64,000 nucleotides of DNA, from NCBI GenBank assembly GCA_046328525.1, contig JAXLWK010000007.1:62001-126000 (forward strand), in the 5' to 3' direction. The notes beneath the pieces were generated by a model. That model was given only the letters and a program-made list of their open reading frames with translations. It was not told where the DNA came from and did no database searches. This DNA is from JBDHWG01 sp046328525. GTDB lineage: Bacteria > Chloroflexota > Anaerolineae > Epilineales > JAHCIE01. A program made the position numbers and the translations under genes. Of this stretch, positions 8,494 to 17,046 are shown one piece after another (position 1 is the stretch's first letter; every line of letters starts with the position of its first letter).

Positions 8494-10137
8494 TCACTCT
8501 TCCGTCGGAACGCCGTATACGTCGCGCGCGGCTTGCAGGCTCACCAGGCCGTCGGCGATGTCTTTCAGCACCCGGTCGTGTTCGCGCTCGCGCGGGTCGC
8601 CAAAGCCGCCGCCACCGGGGATGTGCAGGATGCAGACCTCGCCGGGGTTGAACTGGATCGGGGTGAAGCGGGTAATCTTCTGCCCGTTGAGATAGACCGC
8701 GCCGGGCGCGCCGGGCAGGCCACCCATCAAACCAGGGGCCGGGTTATAGAGCAGATCGGGGCGCACCTGGAGCGTGATTGGCTTCTCGGCGACGCACTTC
8801 AGCATGTACTCCACGCCCGGGCCGCCGCGCCGCCGCCCGGGGCCGCCGGAGTCGGTAAGCATCCGCTTGCGCAGCATGAGCACCGGCGAGCGCGCTTCCA
8901 TCATCTCCGTGGGCGTGATGGTCGAGTTGTGGGGATAGGCCGTCGGCAACAGGCCGTCCGCCTCGCGCGTTGCGCCCAGGCCGCCGTGCGGCAGAACGTG
9001 CACCGCGAAGGTTCCGTAGCGCGAGTCGCCGCCGACGAAGTGGAAGGGGAAGATGCCGCCGGCGGCGGCAATCGTCTCGCCGGGCATGAGGGGGGTCAGC
9101 GCGCCGAAGATGAGCGGCGGGATGTGCTTCATGACCTTCGCCCGCGCCTTGACCGGCGCAGGGAACGTGCAGTTGACGATCGAGCCTTCCGGCGCGGTGA
9201 TGGTCAGGGGCCGCACCAGGCCGTCGTTGTTGGGGATGCGCGACGCCAGCATGCACTTAATGGGGTAGACGGCGGTCGAGTACGTGATGTTGAACGCGGC
9301 GTTGATGGCCGAGTGCCACTGCTGGGGCGAGCTGCCGGCGAAGTCCATGGACATCTCCGACCCCTGGATCTCGATGCGCAGCTTGAGCGTGAAGGGTTCG
9401 AGGTAGCCGTCAGCGGTCAGCTCGTACTCCGACACGCCGTCCGGTAGAGCCGCGATGGCCTTGCGCAGCGCGGCCTCCGACTTGTCCAGGATCGTGTCGG
9501 CCAGGAGGCGCACGTCGTCCAGCCCGTAGTCGTCCATGAACTCGCCCAGGCGCTTGGCGGCGACGCGGTGGGTGCCGACGATGGCGTGCAGGTCGCCCAG
9601 CACCATCTCCGGCACGCGGCAGTTGGCGCGGATGAACGTGTGGACAAGCTCGTGGGGTTGCCCCTGGACGAAGAATTTGCAGGGCATGAGGCGCGTGCCT
9701 TCCATGAACATGTCCTGCGCCTCGAGGTCGCCCAGGTGGCCGCCGACGTCCGAGACGTGGGCGATGGTGCCGAGGAAAGCCACGATCTGACCCTTGCGGA
9801 AGACGGGCGTCACGACGTTGTAGTCGGGCAGGTGCGTGCTGCCGATCCACGGATCGTTGGTGATCAGGACATCGCCTTCCTGGATCTCGGACTTCGGAAT
9901 CCAGTCCCGCAGTATCTCGCGCGTTGTGCGCGGCATCATGGTGCAGAACTGGGGCGGGCTGAAAGCCGCCTGGGCCAGTCCGCGTCCATCCTGGTCCATC
10001 ATGACGCAGCCGAAGTCATGGCTCTCGCCCACGATTGTCGAGAACGACGTCCGGATCGTGGAGTTGTCCATCTCGTCGGCAATGGCAATCAGCCGCTGCC
10101 ACTGAATCTCGAGGGTGATAGGATCAAGCGCATCCAT
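8494..10137 (-). CDS. hyuB: hydantoinase/oxoprolinase family protein, subunit B (copy 2)
   Basis: 547 residues, HyuB family, with NDPWIGSTHLPDY, HVSDVGGHLGD and the C-terminal GGGGFGDP block as in copy 1. Start ATG 10137 is preceded by GGTGAGG. The longer open frame (to 10218) would begin upstream of the predicted transcript start and is rejected. The promoter at 10190-10218 and operator at 10161-10172 lie directly upstream, so the same GntR-type regulator likely controls both Hyu pairs. Product: the subunit paired with HyuA2. Confidence 0.92.
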   Translation of the reverse strand: MDALDPITLEIQWQRLIAIADEMDNSTIRTSFSTIVGESHDFGCVMMDQDGRGLAQAAFSPPQFCTMMPRTTREILRDWIPKSEIQEGDVLITNDPWIGSTHLPDYNVVTPVFRKGQIVAFLGTIAHVSDVGGHLGDLEAQDMFMEGTRLMPCKFFVQGQPHELVHTFIRANCRVPEMVLGDLHAIVGTHRVAAKRLGEFMDDYGLDDVRLLADTILDKSEAALRKAIAALPDGVSEYELTADGYLEPFTLKLRIEIQGSEMSMDFAGSSPQQWHSAINAAFNITYSTAVYPIKCMLASRIPNNDGLVRPLTITAPEGSIVNCTFPAPVKARAKVMKHIPPLIFGALTPLMPGETIAAAGGIFPFHFVGGDSRYGTFAVHVLPHGGLGATREADGLLPTAYPHNSTITPTEMMEARSPVLMLRKRMLTDSGGPGRRRGGPGVEYMLKCVAEKPITLQVRPDLLYNPAPGLMGGLPGAPGAVYLNGQKITRFTPIQFNPGEVCILHIPGGGGFGDPREREHDRVLKDIADGLVSLQAARDVYGVPTEE

Positions 10138-10160
10138 GTCAGTTGCCTCACCTTCAGTTG

Positions 10161-10172
10161 ATTGTCGACAAT
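10161..10172. promoter_or_regulatory. GntR/FCD-type operator, hyuB2 side
   Basis: Perfect palindrome ATTGTCGACAAT, identical to 4590-4601. It lies just downstream of the predicted hyuB2 transcript start, where a bound repressor would act as a roadblock. Confidence 0.8.
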
Positions 10173-10189
10173 ATTCACTTGTACGTATC

Positions 10190-10218
10190 ATGTTAGCACG
10201 CTCAGGCAGCGGTGTCAA
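10190..10218 (-). promoter_or_regulatory. sigma-70 promoter of hyuB2-hyuA2
   Basis: Minus strand: -35 TTGACA (10218-10213), 17-base spacer, -10 TAACAT (10195-10190). The -10 is weaker than at hyuA1. Confidence 0.65.
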
Positions 10219-10249
10219 GTCCCATCGCTTGATATTGTAATACAGTTGA

Positions 10250-10259
10250 TTGTCGACAG
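10250..10259. promoter_or_regulatory. GntR/FCD-type operator, aminotransferase side
   Basis: TTGTCGACAG, one mismatch from the 10-base palindrome core. It ends two bases before the -35 box of the aminotransferase promoter, the same geometry as at hyuB1. Confidence 0.75.
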
Positions 10260-10261
10260 AT

Positions 10262-10289
10262 TTGACACATGGCGCGAGGCGTGTAGAAT
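10262..10289 (+). promoter_or_regulatory. sigma-70 promoter of the aminotransferase gene
   Basis: -35 TTGACA (10262-10267), 16-base spacer, -10 TAGAAT (10284-10289). Transcript start expected near 10296, 40 bases before the ATG. Confidence 0.75.
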
Positions 10290-10335
10290 GGATGGGACCG
10301 AATGACAGCCCAGGCTTATTCTAAAGGGAGCGACT

Positions 10336-11538
10336 ATGGCAACCACATCCCTCACAACCGGAGAGCGCTGGTGGTCCGAGCGCGCGCGGCGCGTGCGCAG
10401 CACATTCCCGCGCCAGACATCCATCCCAACCCCCGGCCTGATTACCCTGTCCAGCGGGACGCCTGATTTCCCGACGCCGCCCCACGTTGTCGAGGCGGGG
10501 CAGCGCGCCCTGGCGCAGGGGCAGACGAAGTACACCGCCTGGACGGGCATGCCCCAACTCCGCGAAGCCATCGCTGAGAAGATGGCGCGGGTCAACGGTG
10601 TCCAGGTCAACCCCGACACGGAGGTCTTGGTCACGACGGGGACCCAGGAAGCGCTCATGGTGATTCTGCTGGCGTTCCTGGACCCCGGCGAAGAGATGCT
10701 CATCGCAGCGCCCTTCTACGACGAATACAGGCGCGACGCCTTGCTGGCCGGCGGCGACCTGGTTCCAGTGCCGACGCAGGCGGAGAACAGCTTCGAGCTT
10801 GACCCGGCCGAGGTCGAGGCGCGGATTACGCCGCGCACGAAGGGCATCATCCTCGTCTCGCCGGCCAACCCGACCGCCGCCGTCTTCCGCCGCGACACAG
10901 TCGCGGCCATCGCGCGCATCGCCCAGGCGCACGACCTGCTCGTCGTCTCGGACGAGCTGTACGAGATGTATGTGTACGACGACGCGAAGGTGACGAGCAT
11001 CGCGTCCCTGCCGGGCATGAAAGAACGCACGATCACGATCAACGGCTTCTCGAAGGGGTACTCGATGACGGGGTGGCGGGTCGGGTACGCCGTCGCGCCG
11101 ACCGATCTCCTGCAAGCCATGCTCCCGCTCAAGCACGGCATGACCATCTGCGCCCCGTCCGTCTCGCAGTGGGCGGCGCTGGCCGCGATCAGCGGCCCCC
11201 AGGACTGGTTCGCCGATGTCCTGGCCGAGTACGACCAGCGGCGGCAGACGTGGATGGCCGGCCTCGACAAGATGGGGCTGAGCTACGCGCGGCCGCGCGG
11301 GGCGTACTACATCCTGGTCAGCACCCGTTCCACCGGCCTGGATGCCGTCGCGTTCAGCCGCCTGATGCGCGAGGAAGCGAAGGTGGTGATCGGGGGCGGT
11401 GGCGGGGCGATTGACCCCACGATGCAGTACTACGTGCGCGGGGCGTTCACTGCGCCGCGCGACCAGCTCGAAGAGGGCCTCGAGCGGATGCGCGGTGTCG
11501 TCGAGCGCCTGCACGCGGAGGCGCCGGCCGCCCGATAA
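10336..11538 (+). CDS. PLP-dependent class I/II aminotransferase
   Basis: 400 residues, fold-type I aminotransferase (AspC/AAT I family), transferring an amino group between an amino acid and a 2-oxo acid. Visible features are Asn178 in SPANPT (usual NPTG position), Asp206 in VSDELYE, and the PLP lysine Lys240 in NGFSKGYSMTGWRVGY, followed by the phosphate-contacting Arg. AAAGGGAG precedes the ATG by six bases. It stands alone on the plus strand, opposite hyuB2, under a GntR-type operator. It may process the amino acid released by the Hyu enzymes; that link is inference from co-regulation. Confidence 0.93.
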   Translation: MATTSLTTGERWWSERARRVRSTFPRQTSIPTPGLITLSSGTPDFPTPPHVVEAGQRALAQGQTKYTAWTGMPQLREAIAEKMARVNGVQVNPDTEVLVTTGTQEALMVILLAFLDPGEEMLIAAPFYDEYRRDALLAGGDLVPVPTQAENSFELDPAEVEARITPRTKGIILVSPANPTAAVFRRDTVAAIARIAQAHDLLVVSDELYEMYVYDDAKVTSIASLPGMKERTITINGFSKGYSMTGWRVGYAVAPTDLLQAMLPLKHGMTICAPSVSQWAALAAISGPQDWFADVLAEYDQRRQTWMAGLDKMGLSYARPRGAYYILVSTRSTGLDAVAFSRLMREEAKVVIGGGGGAIDPTMQYYVRGAFTAPRDQLEEGLERMRGVVERLHAEAPAAR

Positions 11539-11557
11539 CCTGAGCGGATATGGAAAG

Positions 11558-11596
11558 GGGGCGGTTTGGCGGAGCGAAGCTCCGCCAAACCGCCCC
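11558..11596. terminator. long hairpin between convergent genes
   Basis: 18-bp perfect stem (11558-11575 with 11579-11596) and a GAA loop, located between the stop codons of two convergent genes. T runs on either side are short, so it is a probable bidirectional terminator rather than a textbook one. Confidence 0.65.
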
Positions 11597-11642
11597 TTCT
11601 GAAAAGTCCAAACCTGGAAATATGTCTGCCGGGGGATAGGGA

Positions 11643-13073
11643 TTACTTGGCCGGCGCCGTCTCGAACGACAGAGGGCCTGTCGCGCCATCCACGGGTGCG
11701 AGTGGCCGCACAAAGCGCCCATCGCCCGGCGATCCGACAACCTGGCCGTCCTGGAAGACAACCTTGCCGTTGACGACGGTCGTCGTCACCTGACCGCGCA
11801 TAGTCATGCCGTGATACAGGTAGTCGCAGCCCCGCGCCCTGGTGAAGAGGCGCGCCCGGTCCACGGTGACGGTCGGCCGGGGATCGTAGACCGTGACGTC
11901 AGCGTCGGCGCCGGGCTGCAATACGCCTTTGCGCGGATAGAGGTTGAAGAGCCGCGCGCCGTTGGCGCTGATGAGGTCCACGGCCTGTCGAATGGGTAGC
12001 CGGCCGTTGAGGGCCTGCGTCATCATCGCCGGCACGAGCATCTCCACGCCCGGCGTCCCGGATGGCGCGACCCAGATGTTACGCTGCCCTGCTTCTTTCT
12101 CCTCGACGAGGAACGGCGCGTGGTCGGTCGTCACGCACGTGATGCTGCCGTCGAGCACCCCCTCCCAGAGCGCGTCTACATCCGACGGCGTGCGCAGCGG
12201 CGGGCTGATCTTGGCGTAGGGGCCGGCGGCGTCCGCGTCGGCCTCCGTGAACAGGAGATAGTGGGGACACGTCTCCGCCGTCAGCGGCACGCCATCACAT
12301 TGGCTGCGGCGGACGATGCGCAAACCGGCCGCCGAGCTAAGATGCGCGATGTGGATCGGCTGGTCCAGGTCCTCGGCGATAGCCGCCAGCTCCGCCACGG
12401 CGAGCGACTCGACCAGGGGCGAGCGCGATGCCGTGTGGGCCGGCATGTCCATGCGTCCCTGCCCCTGCATCTGGGCCGTCAGGTGCTCCAGGAGATTGTT
12501 GTTCTCCGAGTGAACCGTGCAGCGCAGGCCGGTCTCTTTGATGAGCCGAAACGCCTCGTACAGGTCGCCTTCGTTGGGCAGGCAGATGCCTAGGAACTCG
12601 TCTTCTCGCTGCGGCGGCGCGGCGTGGGTGAACACCTTGAACGCAATCGCGCCCTCGTCGGCCATCCCCAGGATGTAGTCACGATCCAGCAGGCCCGGCG
12701 CCCCAAACAGCGCGAAGTTCACGTAGACACTCGCTTCGCCGAGGGCGCGTCGCGCGCGGAAAATCTCCGGCGTGGCGCAGCCGGGCTTGGCGATAGGCAT
12801 CTCGAACACGGTCGTGACGCCCCCAGCGGCGGCGGCGCGCGTCTCCGTCGCAAAATCGCCCCGCGCGGGGTGGGCCGGCGCGCGGCAGTGGAAATGCACG
12901 TCAATCGCGCCCGGCATCACAATCTGACCGGCGGCCACGATCGTCTTCCTGGCGGTGGGCAGCTGCCCGTGTCTAGCGATAATGGCAATCTGGCCGCCTT
13001 CAATTCCGATATCCGCGTCTTCGACCCCTGATGGCAAGACCGCCCGCCCGCCGACGATGGCGAGATCTAGCAT
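11643..13073 (-). CDS. cyclic amidohydrolase (dihydropyrimidinase/allantoinase/dihydroorotase family)
   Basis: 476 residues of the binuclear-metal amidohydrolase superfamily that opens cyclic ureides such as hydantoins, dihydropyrimidines or allantoin. Metal-site elements are DVHFHCR (HxH), a carbamylated-lysine candidate in AFKVFTH, the His of HSEN, the His of HIAHLSS and the Asp of TTDHAPF. ATG 13073 is preferred (AAGAGG six bases upstream); a GTG two codons earlier sits too close to that site. It follows the amidohydrolase gene at 13097 with a 23-base gap. It is the last gene of the unit that begins with the GntR regulator. It could supply or share substrate with HyuAB; the exact ring opened is not determinable. 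Confidence 0.9.
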   Translation of the reverse strand: MLDLAIVGGRAVLPSGVEDADIGIEGGQIAIIARHGQLPTARKTIVAAGQIVMPGAIDVHFHCRAPAHPARGDFATETRAAAAGGVTTVFEMPIAKPGCATPEIFRARRALGEASVYVNFALFGAPGLLDRDYILGMADEGAIAFKVFTHAAPPQREDEFLGICLPNEGDLYEAFRLIKETGLRCTVHSENNNLLEHLTAQMQGQGRMDMPAHTASRSPLVESLAVAELAAIAEDLDQPIHIAHLSSAAGLRIVRRSQCDGVPLTAETCPHYLLFTEADADAAGPYAKISPPLRTPSDVDALWEGVLDGSITCVTTDHAPFLVEEKEAGQRNIWVAPSGTPGVEMLVPAMMTQALNGRLPIRQAVDLISANGARLFNLYPRKGVLQPGADADVTVYDPRPTVTVDRARLFTRARGCDYLYHGMTMRGQVTTTVVNGKVVFQDGQVVGSPGDGRFVRPLAPVDGATGPLSFETAPAK

Positions 13074-13096
13074 GGACACCCTCTTCTTGTGCTCAG

Positions 13097-14323
13097 TTAG
13101 ACGAGACGCTTTCCGGCCAGAAAGGTCATGCGGACGCGAGAGATGGCATCCAGGTCATCTAGCGGGTTGCCTTCGACGACGATGACATCGGCGAGCTTGC
13201 CACTCTCTAGCGTGCCGAGCTTCTTGTCTAGCTTGTTGATGCACGCGGCGACACTCGTGGCCGCTCGGATGGCCCCGTAGTTGTCGCGGACCACGCCAAC
13301 CTTCACCATGAACTGCATCTCTGGCGCGATGACATCGTGGCCGACGACGGGGCTGCCAGCGTCGGTGCCGAAGCCGATGGTGACACCGGCCCTGGCCGCC
13401 GCCAACAATCCGGCGTAGCGCTTGGGGTCGGCGACGGCGCGCTGCCGCTCCTCGATCTTCCATTCCGGAATGCCGAACTTGCGCGCGATCTCAGGCTGGC
13501 TCTGCATCAGGATCGGCGCAAACGTGGTGACGATGGGGATCTTCTTGTCGAGCAGAAGCTGGATCGTCTCGTCGCTCATGCTCCCGCCGTGCTCGACGCA
13601 GTCCACGCCAAAGCGGGCGACGCGGTTGATGCAGGCGTCGAACGTGGCGTGGGCTGTGATCGGCAGGCCGTTGCGGTGCGTCTCATCAATGACGGCGGCC
13701 AGCTCTTCGTCGGTGAACTCGCACAGGTCGTGGCACGCCATGATCTTGATGAGATCGGCGCCGCCCCGCACCTGCTCACGGACGGCGCGGCGCATCTCGT
13801 CAGGGCCACTCGCCTCGCGGCAGCACCAGTAGGTATGGCCGCCGGTCTGGATAATCGCCTCGCCGCAGATGAGCACACGCGGTCCGGGGAAGATGCCCTG
13901 CTCGACTGCTTGCTTGGCGAAGAAGTTGCTCTTGTTCATGCCCAGGTCGCGGACGGTGGTCACGCCCGACCGCAGGCTGATGAGCATGTTGCCGGCGCTC
14001 TTGTAGGCGCTAATCTCCGGCGCGTCGTCCATGGACTGCCGCGCCAGGTCGTGGATGCCGTCCCAGGCGAGATGGGCGTGGCTATTGAACAGGCCGGGCA
14101 GGAGGGTCGCGACGGTCTCGATCACCTCGGCGTCCGTCTGGCCCAGCTCGGCGCGTCGCCCGACGGCCTTGATCTTGTCGCCCTCGATCTCGACGAACCC
14201 ATCCTCGATCACCTCATCGCCGACACAGGTCAACACGCGGCCGGTCAGGATGCGGTGGCCCGTCGGATAATCGAACATGGGGCGGGTGATTTTCTGGTAA
14301 CGCCAGGCAGGTGGTTCGGGCAT
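13097..14323 (-). CDS. amidohydrolase (imidazolonepropionase / Xaa-Pro dipeptidase-like)
   Basis: 408 residues, amidohydrolase superfamily. Metal ligands are seen in NSHAHLAWDG (HxH), LIKIMACHD (likely carbamylated Lys), TAHATFD, VEHGG and FGTDAGSP. This set matches the imidazolonepropionase-related group that includes carboxypeptidase-like prolidases (Sgx9260-type). It probably cleaves an amide or N-acyl amino acid. GGAGG precedes the ATG by four bases; a second in-frame Met at residue 16 is possible. It lies in a five-gene minus-strand run between an oxidoreductase and the cyclic amidohydrolase. Confidence 0.88.
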   Translation of the reverse strand: MPEPPAWRYQKITRPMFDYPTGHRILTGRVLTCVGDEVIEDGFVEIEGDKIKAVGRRAELGQTDAEVIETVATLLPGLFNSHAHLAWDGIHDLARQSMDDAPEISAYKSAGNMLISLRSGVTTVRDLGMNKSNFFAKQAVEQGIFPGPRVLICGEAIIQTGGHTYWCCREASGPDEMRRAVREQVRGGADLIKIMACHDLCEFTDEELAAVIDETHRNGLPITAHATFDACINRVARFGVDCVEHGGSMSDETIQLLLDKKIPIVTTFAPILMQSQPEIARKFGIPEWKIEERQRAVADPKRYAGLLAAARAGVTIGFGTDAGSPVVGHDVIAPEMQFMVKVGVVRDNYGAIRAATSVAACINKLDKKLGTLESGKLADVIVVEGNPLDDLDAISRVRMTFLAGKRLV

Positions 14324-14387
14324 GGGGCCTCCAGTGCGGTGGGACGTGACGGGCGCAGGGCGCGCCTGGGTTGGCTAGAGAAAGTCC

Positions 14388-15470
14388 TCAGGGTATCTGC
14401 TCGACCTCGACCCAGCGGCGCTCGGCCGAGGAGCGGCGGATGGCGTCGAGCACGGCCTGAATCTGCGCGCCGTCGCGGAAGGTCGCCACGCGCGCCGGGA
14501 AGCGCTGCTCGCGGATGGCGGCGACCACCTCGCGGGCCAGGTGGACGAACGAGCGATTCCAGACGTTGGCGGCGATGCCGGGCTGCCCTTCGAGCGGGTC
14601 GGCCACGGTCAGCTCGACCGTCGTCTTCTCGCTCGCCTGGTAGCCCCACAGGCGATCCTGGGAATCGAGGGTCAGGCTGCCCCGCTCGCCAAAGACCTCG
14701 ATCTGCGTTCCGCGCCCCGGCTGCGCCACATAGCTGGCTTCGACCGTGACCCGCTCGCCGCCGGCGAACTCGCCTTCGAAGAAGTAGTAGTCGTCGGAGT
14801 CGACCGGGCGCGGCTTACCCGTCTGCCCATTCGGGCGCTGGCGCACAAAGGTTTCGACGCGGCCGGACACAGCCACCAACTCGCCGAGCCACCAACGCAG
14901 GAGGTCTACCTGGTGCGAGGCGCTCGCGCCCACGCCGCCGCCGCCCTGCGCCAGGGACGACCACCAGCTCCACGGCTGCGTCGGATCGGCGCGCAGGCCG
15001 CTGAAACTCTGAACCACGACGTGATAGACGCGGCCGACGTAGCCCTCGGCCAGCAGCGCCGCCAGCCGCATGCGGGTCGGGTTGAACCGCAGCTCGTGAT
15101 CTATGACATGGATGACACCGACCTCCTGCGCGCGGGCATACATCTCGCGCGCTTCGGCAAGGTTCAGCGCCATCGGCTTCTCACAGATCACGTGGCAGCC
15201 CCGCTCCAGCGCGGCGAGGGTCATGGGGTGGTGGAGATAAACCGGCGTGGCGACACACACAAGGTCAAGCTCGACCTCGGCGAGCATGGCCCGGTAATCG
15301 TCGAAGGCGTGGGGGATGTTCGCTTCGCGCGCTGCGGCTTCGGCGCGCTCCCGCCGCCCGCTGCAAATGGCGACCACGTCGGCGTTGGGAGTGGCCCGAA
15401 AGCCGGGGAGCATGGCTCGCTGACCAAAGCCAGCGCCGATGATGCCGACTCGAACGGTGTCTGCTGCCAC
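14388..15470 (-). CDS. Gfo/Idh/MocA-family NAD(P)-dependent oxidoreductase
   Basis: 360 residues. N-terminal Rossmann fold with VGIIGAGFGQ, then the family hallmark CEKPMALN, and a C-terminal substrate domain. Members oxidise or reduce sugars, inositols and related polyols with NAD(P). GTG 15470 is chosen because GGGGGAG lies five bases before it; the open frame extends 18 codons upstream without a better site. It sits in the minus-strand run downstream of the TIM-barrel-like gene, with a 145-base gap filled by a dispersed repeat. Confidence 0.9.
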   Translation of the reverse strand: MAADTVRVGIIGAGFGQRAMLPGFRATPNADVVAICSGRRERAEAAAREANIPHAFDDYRAMLAEVELDLVCVATPVYLHHPMTLAALERGCHVICEKPMALNLAEAREMYARAQEVGVIHVIDHELRFNPTRMRLAALLAEGYVGRVYHVVVQSFSGLRADPTQPWSWWSSLAQGGGGVGASASHQVDLLRWWLGELVAVSGRVETFVRQRPNGQTGKPRPVDSDDYYFFEGEFAGGERVTVEASYVAQPGRGTQIEVFGERGSLTLDSQDRLWGYQASEKTTVELTVADPLEGQPGIAANVWNRSFVHLAREVVAAIREQRFPARVATFRDGAQIQAVLDAIRRSSAERRWVEVEQIP

Positions 15471-15483
15471 GGGACTCCCCCTT

Positions 15484-15613
15484 GAAAATAACCCTGAGCT
15501 GTCATGCGGAGCGGAGCGAAGCATCCCCCGGTGCTACGGGAGGCCCTTCGCTACGCTCGGGGCGACAGCAGTTTTCATCCGTCTGCTGGTGGACATAGGT
15601 CCATCAGGAACCT
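15484..15613. repeat. dispersed intergenic repeat, copy 2
   Basis: Fills the gap between two minus-strand genes. It shares the outer parts of copy 1 (AATAACCCTGAGCTG at one end; GGGGCGACAGC, then CTGCTGGTGGACA at the other). Its centre carries a GCGAAGCATCCCCCGG / CTTCGCTACGCTC segment that also occurs, inverted, at 4634-4697. Confidence 0.75.
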
Positions 15614-15615
15614 CT

Positions 15616-16995
15616 CTACCACCGGCCAAGCTCTTTGAGCGCCTCACCGACCGCCGCCATGTCGTCGAGCCGGGCTTCTGAGTAGTTGCGGGAGATCAGG
15701 ACGCCACTCGCGCCGCCCTCGTAGGCCGCAATCACCGCCGCTTTGGCCTCGGCGGGCGATATCTGCTTGCCGCCCGGGCCGCTCGGCACGCCGACGCCGA
15801 TGCCGGGGTAGACCTTGCACTGCCCCTGGGTTTCCGCGATCAGCCGCGCCGTCTCGCGGCGCACGTAGTCGGCGCCGAAGCCGGCCGTGGGGAGGTCGGC
15901 GAGCGGGGCAATGTCCAACTGCAGAAGCGTCGCCATGCCGTCGAGCGCCGCTTCCGGCGTGGCGTCGCGCAGAATCGTCTGCTGCCAGCCGCGCACGAAC
16001 TTGGCGAACCGCGCGCCGGCCGGCACATCGTACAACACGGGCTTGAGCCAGTCGGCGTGGTGGCGCAGATCGGCGAAGTCGTACTGCGCCCGCAGATACG
16101 GATTGAACGTGTTGATGACCTGCCAGATGCCGTAGCCCATCTCGAGCTTCGGGTTGAAGAACTTCACCATCCCGCCGATGCCGTAGTAGAAGCTCTGGTG
16201 GGCGTCGAGCCACATCTTCTCCCACTGGAACACTTCGGGGTGGTGCAGGAGCAGGCGCAGGAAGGTCACGAAGAAGCCGTCGGTCGGCGTCTGCCCGCGC
16301 CGCACGTCCGCCAGCCACTCTTCCACGGCGCAGTAGCCCTCGATCGCGCGCTGGATGTCAATGTTGCGGCGGTGAGCCTCTTCCTTGAAGTAGCGGTCGA
16401 AGCCGGTGGTCGTGTCACCGCCCAGCAGGTCCATGAGCGGACTCTGGCGCTCGATGCCCCAGAGCAGGCCGTCCAGCTCGTAGTTGTGGAACCAGTCGTC
16501 GAGGACGGAGCGCCACCAGGCCATGTAGTCGGGGTTCAGAAGCGATGGCCGCGTGGCGACCCGGCCGCGGTGGTCCACGTCGAGGAAGTTATGCCAGCCG
16601 GGCTGCCAGAGATGGCGGATCGTGGATTGCGCCGTCTCACAGTAGTACGGGTAGACCTTCATCCCACGCTTGCGCGCCTCCGGAATCACGTCCCCCAGCG
16701 TGTCGAACCCCTGGTACAAGGGATCGGGGGCAGTGAACTCCTTGACGGTCGTGCCCGCGTAGTACTCAGGATGGATCCGATACATCGCGCCGCCGCGCAG
16801 ATGGTCGGGTTCGGCTGCGCCATGATCGGGGTAGCCCTCCGTCGCACGGCCGGCGTTCCCGCGACTCCAGGTCAGGGCGGAGATGCACAGCGCGTTGACG
16901 CCGGCGCGTTCCTGGAGCCAGTCGAGAACGGGTGCGACGCCTTCATCCACGAAACTGATCGCGCCAATCTGAATCCCGATGAAATCTGTGGTCAC
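15616..16995 (-). CDS. TIM-barrel glycoside-hydrolase-like protein, function unknown
   Basis: 459 residues, no signal peptide. The pattern of beta strands ending in acidic or aromatic residues (GMKVYPYYCE, ELDGLLWGIERQSPL) is typical of hypothetical glycosyl-hydrolase-like barrels (alpha-amylase/GH-like families), with a GASGVLISRNYSEA strand near the C-terminus. I cannot name a catalytic pair with confidence. It follows the GntR gene with a 51-base gap, so it is probably in the same regulated operon. It could act on a sugar-linked substrate or be a non-catalytic barrel; the functional call is weak. Confidence 0.72.
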   Translation of the reverse strand: MTTDFIGIQIGAISFVDEGVAPVLDWLQERAGVNALCISALTWSRGNAGRATEGYPDHGAAEPDHLRGGAMYRIHPEYYAGTTVKEFTAPDPLYQGFDTLGDVIPEARKRGMKVYPYYCETAQSTIRHLWQPGWHNFLDVDHRGRVATRPSLLNPDYMAWWRSVLDDWFHNYELDGLLWGIERQSPLMDLLGGDTTTGFDRYFKEEAHRRNIDIQRAIEGYCAVEEWLADVRRGQTPTDGFFVTFLRLLLHHPEVFQWEKMWLDAHQSFYYGIGGMVKFFNPKLEMGYGIWQVINTFNPYLRAQYDFADLRHHADWLKPVLYDVPAGARFAKFVRGWQQTILRDATPEAALDGMATLLQLDIAPLADLPTAGFGADYVRRETARLIAETQGQCKVYPGIGVGVPSGPGGKQISPAEAKAAVIAAYEGGASGVLISRNYSEARLDDMAAVGEALKELGRW

Positions 16996-17046
16996 ATGCC
17001 CTCCGTTGAGGTGATGGGAGCGTAGGAGCGACGTTTGTTACACACA

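Noticed and set aside
7423..9447. Plus-strand open frame of 674 codons
   Set aside because: It runs antisense to hyuA2 and hyuB2, whose motifs and ribosome-binding sites are clear; its own translation is compositionally biased with no domain.
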